Positions 6,894-10,473 of a stretch of 10,473 bases of DNA are shown here, piece after piece; position 1 is the first letter of the stretch; every line of letters starts with the position of its first letter. A program made the position numbers and the translations under genes. The stretch spans positions 1 to 10,473 of the forward strand of contig CALPIR020000071.1 of assembly GCA_943323675.2 (NCBI GenBank). The letters run 5' to 3'. Below the pieces are notes generated by a model, which saw only the letters and a list, made by a program, of their open reading frames with translations, did no database searches and had not been told where the DNA came from. This stretch comes from Chitinophaga pinensis (GTDB lineage Bacteria > Bacteroidota > Bacteroidia > UKL13-3).

Positions 6894-6912
6894 CAAACGT
6901 AGCACAAATTTA
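6894..6912 (-). promoter_or_regulatory. Candidate suf operon promoter with two -7 boxes
   Basis: Read leftward, two perfect TAnnTTTG boxes precede sufB: TAAATTTG (6912 to 6905) and TACGTTTG (6901 to 6894). They would give leaders of about 20 nt and about 9 nt before the ATG at 6879. No clear TTG -33 element lies 17-23 nt upstream of either; only a weaker TTTAG-type sequence is there. The position at the operon head supports the call. Which box is used cannot be told from sequence. Confidence 0.5.
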
Positions 6913-6944
6913 TAATTTATTTAAACTAAATCTAAACTAGCTAT

Positions 6945-6958
6945 TTACTTTTTAGTAA
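6945..6958. promoter_or_regulatory. Dyad TTACT-N4-AGTAA upstream of sufB (possible operator)
   Basis: A perfect 5-bp inverted repeat, TTACT (6945-6949) and AGTAA (6954-6958), lies about 35 nt upstream of the suf -7 boxes in the divergent intergenic region. A related half-matching copy, TACTAAAAAGT, occurs at 7011-7021 on the other strand's sense. Such spacing would suit a regulator binding site for suf or for the response regulator gene. AT-rich dyads also arise by chance, so confidence is low. Confidence 0.25.
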
Positions 6959-7049
6959 CAGTTTGATTTTAAAATTGTTCTAAATTGGAGTGTAACAAAT
7001 AGTGAAATAATACTAAAAAGTTGAATAGTGGCATTTTCCTTTTACTGAA

Positions 7050-7075
7050 TTGAAAAGAATTAACTGCTAATATTG
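7050..7075 (+). promoter_or_regulatory. Weak candidate promoter for the response regulator
   Basis: TAATATTG (7068-7075) differs from TAnnTTTG at one position and lies 21 nt before the ATG at 7097. The nearest upstream TTG (7050-7052) is only 15 nt away, shorter than the usual 17-23 nt. It is the best match I see in front of this gene but is not strong. Confidence 0.25.
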
Positions 7076-7096
7076 TAAACCTTAATAAATGAAATC

Positions 7097-7789
7097 ATGA
7101 CTTACAAATTACTATTAGTGGAGGATAACCAATTTATTGGTAGTCTTATTGAAGCTATTTTTAGTGGAAGGAAATACACAATTACTTGGTTTTCGAAAGG
7201 AAAAGATGCCGTTGATAATTTCCAAAAAGGTTTGTATGATTTATGTATACTAGACTTTTCTTTACCTGACATGGATGGATTTACATTAAGTGCAAAGTTA
7301 AAGGCAATTGATGATGTGCCCTTCTTATTTGTAACGGCAAACCAAGAAACAGAAGTTAGGTACAAAGCCTTTGAGAATGGTTGTGATGATTTTATTTTAA
7401 AACCATTTCAAACAAGAGAATTGGTTTTACGCATAGAAGCCATTTTGCGCAGATGCCAAAAAAGTGATGCCAATGATACTTCGTCCAATTTAATGCTGGG
7501 TGGTTTTAGTTTCGACTACAACTCGCGTACCATAAAATTTGATGGGAAAGTCACGAAAATTGGCGCTAAAGAATCGCTAATTATGAAATTGATGCTTGAA
7601 AACCTAAATGAGGTAGTGATGCGAAAAACATTAATGGAGCATGTTTGGGGCACTACAGACAACTATACATCTAAATGTTTGGACGTGTATTTATCTAAAC
7701 TTCGTAAAACGTTAAGGGAGTCTTCCCCACTCGAAATTTTAAATGAACACGGTATCGGATACAAAATAGTTAACTTAAAAAACAACTAA
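7097..7789 (+). CDS. OmpR/PhoB-type response regulator (orphan)
   Basis: This 230-residue two-component response regulator has a receiver domain at about residues 3-118 and an OmpR-type winged-helix DNA-binding domain at about 132-227. The receiver has the acidic pair Glu9-Asp10, the phospho-accepting Asp53 in LCILDFSLPD, Thr80 in LFVTAN and Lys102 in FILKPF, so it should be phosphorylated normally. The effector domain shows the IGAKESLIMKLMLENLNEVV start and a YTSKCLDVYLSKLRKTL recognition helix region, ending with HGIGYKIV, the usual wing. No histidine kinase is encoded in the window, so its partner and targets are unknown. It is divergent from sufB across 217 nt, which makes suf regulation conceivable but unproven. 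A 3-codon frame (7089-7100, ATG AAA TCA TGA) overlaps its start codon. Confidence 0.93.
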   Translation: MTYKLLLVEDNQFIGSLIEAIFSGRKYTITWFSKGKDAVDNFQKGLYDLCILDFSLPDMDGFTLSAKLKAIDDVPFLFVTANQETEVRYKAFENGCDDFILKPFQTRELVLRIEAILRRCQKSDANDTSSNLMLGGFSFDYNSRTIKFDGKVTKIGAKESLIMKLMLENLNEVVMRKTLMEHVWGTTDNYTSKCLDVYLSKLRKTLRESSPLEILNEHGIGYKIVNLKNN

Positions 7790-7790
7790 A

Positions 7791-9107
7791 TTAATGGTTG
7801 TTGATTGCCAATTTTTTTACCATTGTTTTATGGCTTGATGTAACACGCAAAGTATACATGCCATTTTTAAAATGACTAATATTTATCTTAACATGAGGAA
7901 TTTGGCATTTGTAGTTTTCTTCAAATACCAATTGTCCGTTGTTATTATATAAATACACGGTTAATGGTTGGTGCGGGTTGTCTGTGGTTAAGTTTAATTC
8001 CTTTTGCGCAGGATTGGGCCATATGTTTATTTCGTTTTCTGCAATTGCCACTGAGTTAATACCCGTGTATTCCACAGCCATTAACTTATTAAGCTCATTC
8101 CATAAAGTGGTATCAAAGGTTATTGGAACAAGTTCTCCTCCATTAGCTGCATCACCCATTCTAATTACCACAATATTTCTTTCAGGCCATACATATATTT
8201 TTTGGTCGTTTTTACCCAATGCCATCAATAAACCATCTGGTGCAGGAGGGCATATTTTACCCTGAAATGTAAGCGTAGATGCTGGTAATTTATAACTGCT
8301 TTTTCCGTTTAACCACCACAAATAACCGTAAGCTTGGTTATAAGGCTGTGATGTGTTGGTCATTTGGTTATAATATGCTTTACTTTTCAATACTGTATCC
8401 GCTCCCCAAACGCCTTTATTCAGCATTAATAATCCAAAACGCGCCATAGCCCTTGGTTTAGAGTAAAAAACATGATCAATCCATAATCCATTGATTCCCG
8501 TCTTGACACTTAAATTTTGCGTGGTAAATTGCTGAAATGTTTTGTTTGATGCTGCCGCAATCACATCATGAACAAGGTGATAAGGTGCATTATAGTAATA
8601 CCAAAAACTACCCGCATCAGCTTTATATTTTAAACAACTTGGATCAGTGCAATCTAAATCTGGAACCTGGTAATCTAAACCAGTTGTCATGGTGAGCTGA
8701 TTTTTTATGGTAATCAATCCTTCTTTATCGCCATTGCAACTACTCCAACCCGCACCCAAATACTTACTTACTGAATCGTTAATATCTAAAATCCCTTGAT
8801 CCTGCGCCATACCTGTTAAAAAACCGGCTAAACTTTTACCTGCAGATGCCCAATACCAGGCAGAATCTTGCGTGAAAGAACCAAAATAGTGTTCAATTAC
8901 TATCCTTCCATTTTTTAAAACAATAAATGCTTTGGTGTTTTTTTGTTCTAATAATTTATGCAGGCTATCTAAGCGTTGGGTGTTCCAACCTAAACTTTGA
9001 GCACTAACTGTTTCCCATGTATTACCAGTTGTTGGAGGAAAGTAAAGTTGCGCAAAAAGCACATTAACAAACAAAATGAACATCAATAACAATGCGTTTT
9101 TTTTCAT
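7791..9107 (-). CDS. Secreted serine beta-lactamase-like hydrolase with a T9SS sorting domain
   Basis: This 438-residue protein belongs to the class C beta-lactamase/penicillin-binding-like serine hydrolase family (PF00144 type). Residues 1-19 form a signal peptide (MKKNALLLMFILFVNVLFA, then Q20). The nucleophile motif SxxK is S88-A-G-K91, and the YxN motif is Y171-Y-N173. The third motif appears as ALGKNDQKIYVWPE (296-309), not a classical KTG. Residues from about 360 form a C-terminal type IX secretion sorting domain: INIWPNPAQKELNL, then VYLYNNNGQLV, then INISHFKNGMYTLRV and a basic MVKKLAI end. It is therefore probably carried across the outer membrane and released or attached at the cell surface. 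The substrate is unknown; this family includes esterases, D-amino-acid peptidases and amidases as well as lactamases. Five cysteines in the mature part could form disulfides. It converges on the response regulator with a 1-nt gap. Confidence 0.88.
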   Translation of the reverse strand: MKKNALLLMFILFVNVLFAQLYFPPTTGNTWETVSAQSLGWNTQRLDSLHKLLEQKNTKAFIVLKNGRIVIEHYFGSFTQDSAWYWASAGKSLAGFLTGMAQDQGILDINDSVSKYLGAGWSSCNGDKEGLITIKNQLTMTTGLDYQVPDLDCTDPSCLKYKADAGSFWYYYNAPYHLVHDVIAAASNKTFQQFTTQNLSVKTGINGLWIDHVFYSKPRAMARFGLLMLNKGVWGADTVLKSKAYYNQMTNTSQPYNQAYGYLWWLNGKSSYKLPASTLTFQGKICPPAPDGLLMALGKNDQKIYVWPERNIVVIRMGDAANGGELVPITFDTTLWNELNKLMAVEYTGINSVAIAENEINIWPNPAQKELNLTTDNPHQPLTVYLYNNNGQLVFEENYKCQIPHVKINISHFKNGMYTLRVTSSHKTMVKKLAINNH

Positions 9108-9146
9108 AAATGGTTGTAATTAACAGGTTAGTTATGACCAATTAAA

Positions 9147-9180
9147 CAATATTAGGTTTAATATATTAAATTATGAACAA
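9147..9180 (-). promoter_or_regulatory. Weak candidate promoter for the secreted hydrolase
   Basis: Read leftward, TAATATTG (9154 to 9147), one mismatch from TAnnTTTG, is preceded at 23 nt by TTG (9180 to 9178). That spacing is at the upper limit. The leader to the ATG at 9107 would be about 35 nt. An AT-only 14-bp palindrome (9157-9170) lies between the two boxes. Confidence 0.3.
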
Positions 9181-9285
9181 GATTATTTTGGCTACAAAAA
9201 ACAAATAACTTGGCATTAATTACCCATGCAAAAGGTATATTAATTATTGGAATTTGTATACTTGCATCAACTCAAACAAAAAAAA

Positions 9286-10437
9286 TTGAACAACACAATA
9301 CTGGTTGATGTTATAATTGTTGGCTCAGGACCTGCGGGTTCAACATGTGCAATTACTTTACAAAATAGCGGACTAAAAGTAGCCTTACTCGATAAAGAAA
9401 CTTTTCCGCGCGATAAAATTTGTGGTGATGCAGTAAGCTCGGTAACCAAACGCGTATTGCGTCAAATTGCTCCTGAACTGGAATCACGCTTGTTAGATTT
9501 CGCACCAAAAACCAATATCACCCAAGCAAAATTATATAGCCCCAACTTTAAAAGCTTATCCTTTTCGTTTTCAAAAACAGGCCATTGCATTCGCAGAAAA
9601 GATTTTGATAATTGGTTGTTTGAAATTGCACAGCAAAATCCCAACAACAAGATTATACAAAACTGTAAAGTAAAAGAGGTAAGCACAACTACCGATTATG
9701 CAGAAGTAACCCTTGCCGATGGAACAAACATAAAAGGTAAAGTATTGGTGGGTTGCGATGGAGCACACAGTATTGTTGCAAAAAAATTAGCACACTTTAA
9801 AATTGACCGTAAACACTACAGTGGTGCAGTTAGGCAATACTATAGCAATGTAAAAGGGTTAGAAGGAAATGCTCTGGAAGTGTATTTTTTAAAAGGATAC
9901 TTGCCCGGGTACTTTTGGATTTTTCCGCTAAGTAACAATGAAGCCAATGTTGGTTTTGGTATGTTAAGCGAAACCATTGCCGAAAATAAAATTGACCTAA
10001 AAGCGAGTATGCATGATATTATTAATAAGATTCCTGAAGTGCACAGTAGATTTAAAGATGCCAAGGCATTGGAGGATGTGAAAGGATTTGGCTTGCCTTT
10101 AGGTTCAAAAAAATATGCTATTAGTGGCCATAGGTATATGCTTTGTGGTGATGCGGCCTCGTTAATTGATCCGTTTAGTGGTGAGGGTATTGAAACAGCA
10201 ATGGAAAGTGGGAAATTTGCTGCCGAACAAATATTAAAAAGTATGGCGCAAAATGATTTTAGTGCCAACACCCTGAAAGCCTATGATGAACGCGTGTACA
10301 AAAAAATGTGGGGAAATTTTAAAAACCATTATTACTTACAACGGTTATTAGGCGATAGAGTTGGATTAATTAATACCTTAATTAAAATTGGAAACATACC
10401 GTGGGTTAATAAACAGATTACTAAATTGTTTTATTAA
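9286..10437 (+). CDS. FAD-dependent oxidoreductase, geranylgeranyl reductase family
   Basis: This flavoprotein has a Rossmann FAD-binding start, VDVIIVGSGPAGS, then LLDKETFPRDKICGD with the family's Cys-Gly pair, a central VLVGCDGAHS block (the DG motif) and a C-terminal CGDAASLIDPFSGEGIETAM block (the GD motif). GYFWIFPLSNNEANVGFG is the substrate-domain signature seen in geranylgeranyl reductase-like enzymes, which reduce isoprenoid double bonds. Related flavin monooxygenases and halogenases share the fold, so the substrate is uncertain. The frame has no ATG between the TAA at 9241 and the FAD motif. Three TTG codons are possible starts (9247, 9262, 9286). I chose 9286, giving 383 residues and MNNTILVDVIIVG, because family members start a few residues before the motif and an A-rich stretch lies directly upstream. 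The maximal frame from 9247 is 396 residues. The gene has probably no operon partner upstream; a possible one lies downstream (10461). Confidence 0.85.
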   Translation: MNNTILVDVIIVGSGPAGSTCAITLQNSGLKVALLDKETFPRDKICGDAVSSVTKRVLRQIAPELESRLLDFAPKTNITQAKLYSPNFKSLSFSFSKTGHCIRRKDFDNWLFEIAQQNPNNKIIQNCKVKEVSTTTDYAEVTLADGTNIKGKVLVGCDGAHSIVAKKLAHFKIDRKHYSGAVRQYYSNVKGLEGNALEVYFLKGYLPGYFWIFPLSNNEANVGFGMLSETIAENKIDLKASMHDIINKIPEVHSRFKDAKALEDVKGFGLPLGSKKYAISGHRYMLCGDAASLIDPFSGEGIETAMESGKFAAEQILKSMAQNDFSANTLKAYDERVYKKMWGNFKNHYYLQRLLGDRVGLINTLIKIGNIPWVNKQITKLFY

Positions 10438-10460
10438 TTACAGGTTAATAATAAAGAAAA

Positions 10461-10473
10461 ATGACATTTAAAA
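10461..10473 (+). CDS. Possible start of a further gene (partial, runs off the right edge)
   Basis: An ATG at 10461, preceded by the A-rich AATAAAGAAAA typical of Bacteroidota start sites, begins M-T-F-K before the window ends. It lies 23 nt after the oxidoreductase stop codon in the same direction, a spacing that fits an operon. Only four codons are visible, so nothing can be said of its product. Confidence 0.35.

Noticed and set aside
7089..7100. Three-codon upstream ORF overlapping the response regulator start
   Set aside because: ATG AAA TCA TGA can occur easily by chance in AT-rich DNA, and there is no sign of regulation such as attenuator stems. Recorded in the gene entry only.
7793..7824. 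Inverted repeat AATGGT/ACCATT as a terminator for the response regulator
   Set aside because: The stem is 6 bp with a 20-nt loop, and the T-run lies inside the loop, not after the stem.
9157..9170. 14-bp palindrome TTTAATATATTAAA in the hydrolase/oxidoreductase divergent region
   Set aside because: It consists only of A and T in a very AT-rich gap, so an operator call is not supported without a second copy or conservation.
9840..10271. A 143-codon open frame on the - strand
   Set aside because: It is fully inside and antisense to the FAD oxidoreductase, which has intact family motifs over the same bases.

Overview
This window is low-GC DNA from a member of the Bacteroidota. Three things support this: the sufB-C-D-S-E-T gene order, a secreted enzyme with a C-terminal type IX secretion (T9SS) sorting domain, and promoter -7 boxes of the Bacteroidota form TAnnTTTG. 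I cannot place it to genus.

Layout. Positions 1-64 hold the first codons of a leftward gene for an exported protein, which runs off the window. From 6879 down to 264 lies a leftward SUF iron-sulfur cluster assembly operon: sufB, sufC, sufD, a GxxExxY-family gene with a PD-(D/E)xK-like motif, sufS, sufE and a sufT-like MIP18/DUF59 gene. SufS and SufE take sulfur from cysteine and pass it to the SufB-SufC-SufD scaffold, where SufC is the ATPase. The SufT-like protein probably acts in cluster maturation or delivery. All catalytic residues I looked for are present. No A-type carrier (SufA/ErpA) and no Rrf2/SufR-type regulator is encoded in the window.

Divergent from sufB is an orphan OmpR/PhoB-type response regulator (7097-7789). 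It meets tail to tail, with a 1-nt gap, a leftward secreted serine beta-lactamase-like hydrolase (7791-9107). Divergent from that is a rightward FAD-dependent oxidoreductase of the geranylgeranyl reductase type (from about 9286), followed by what looks like the first four codons of another gene at the right edge.

The most unusual part is 2385-3130. The GxxExxY gene and an adjoining array of degenerate repeats (core TAATCTGTG, or CACAGATTA on the coding strand) sit between sufD and sufS. The array starts 46 nt from the GxxExxY start codon and ends 2 nt from the sufD stop codon. I read the pair as a candidate gene-plus-repeat unit inserted into an essential operon. The sufB-sufC and sufC-sufD spacers carry two further, unrelated repeat types, so the first half of this operon has collected repeats while sufS-sufE stays tight (5 nt).
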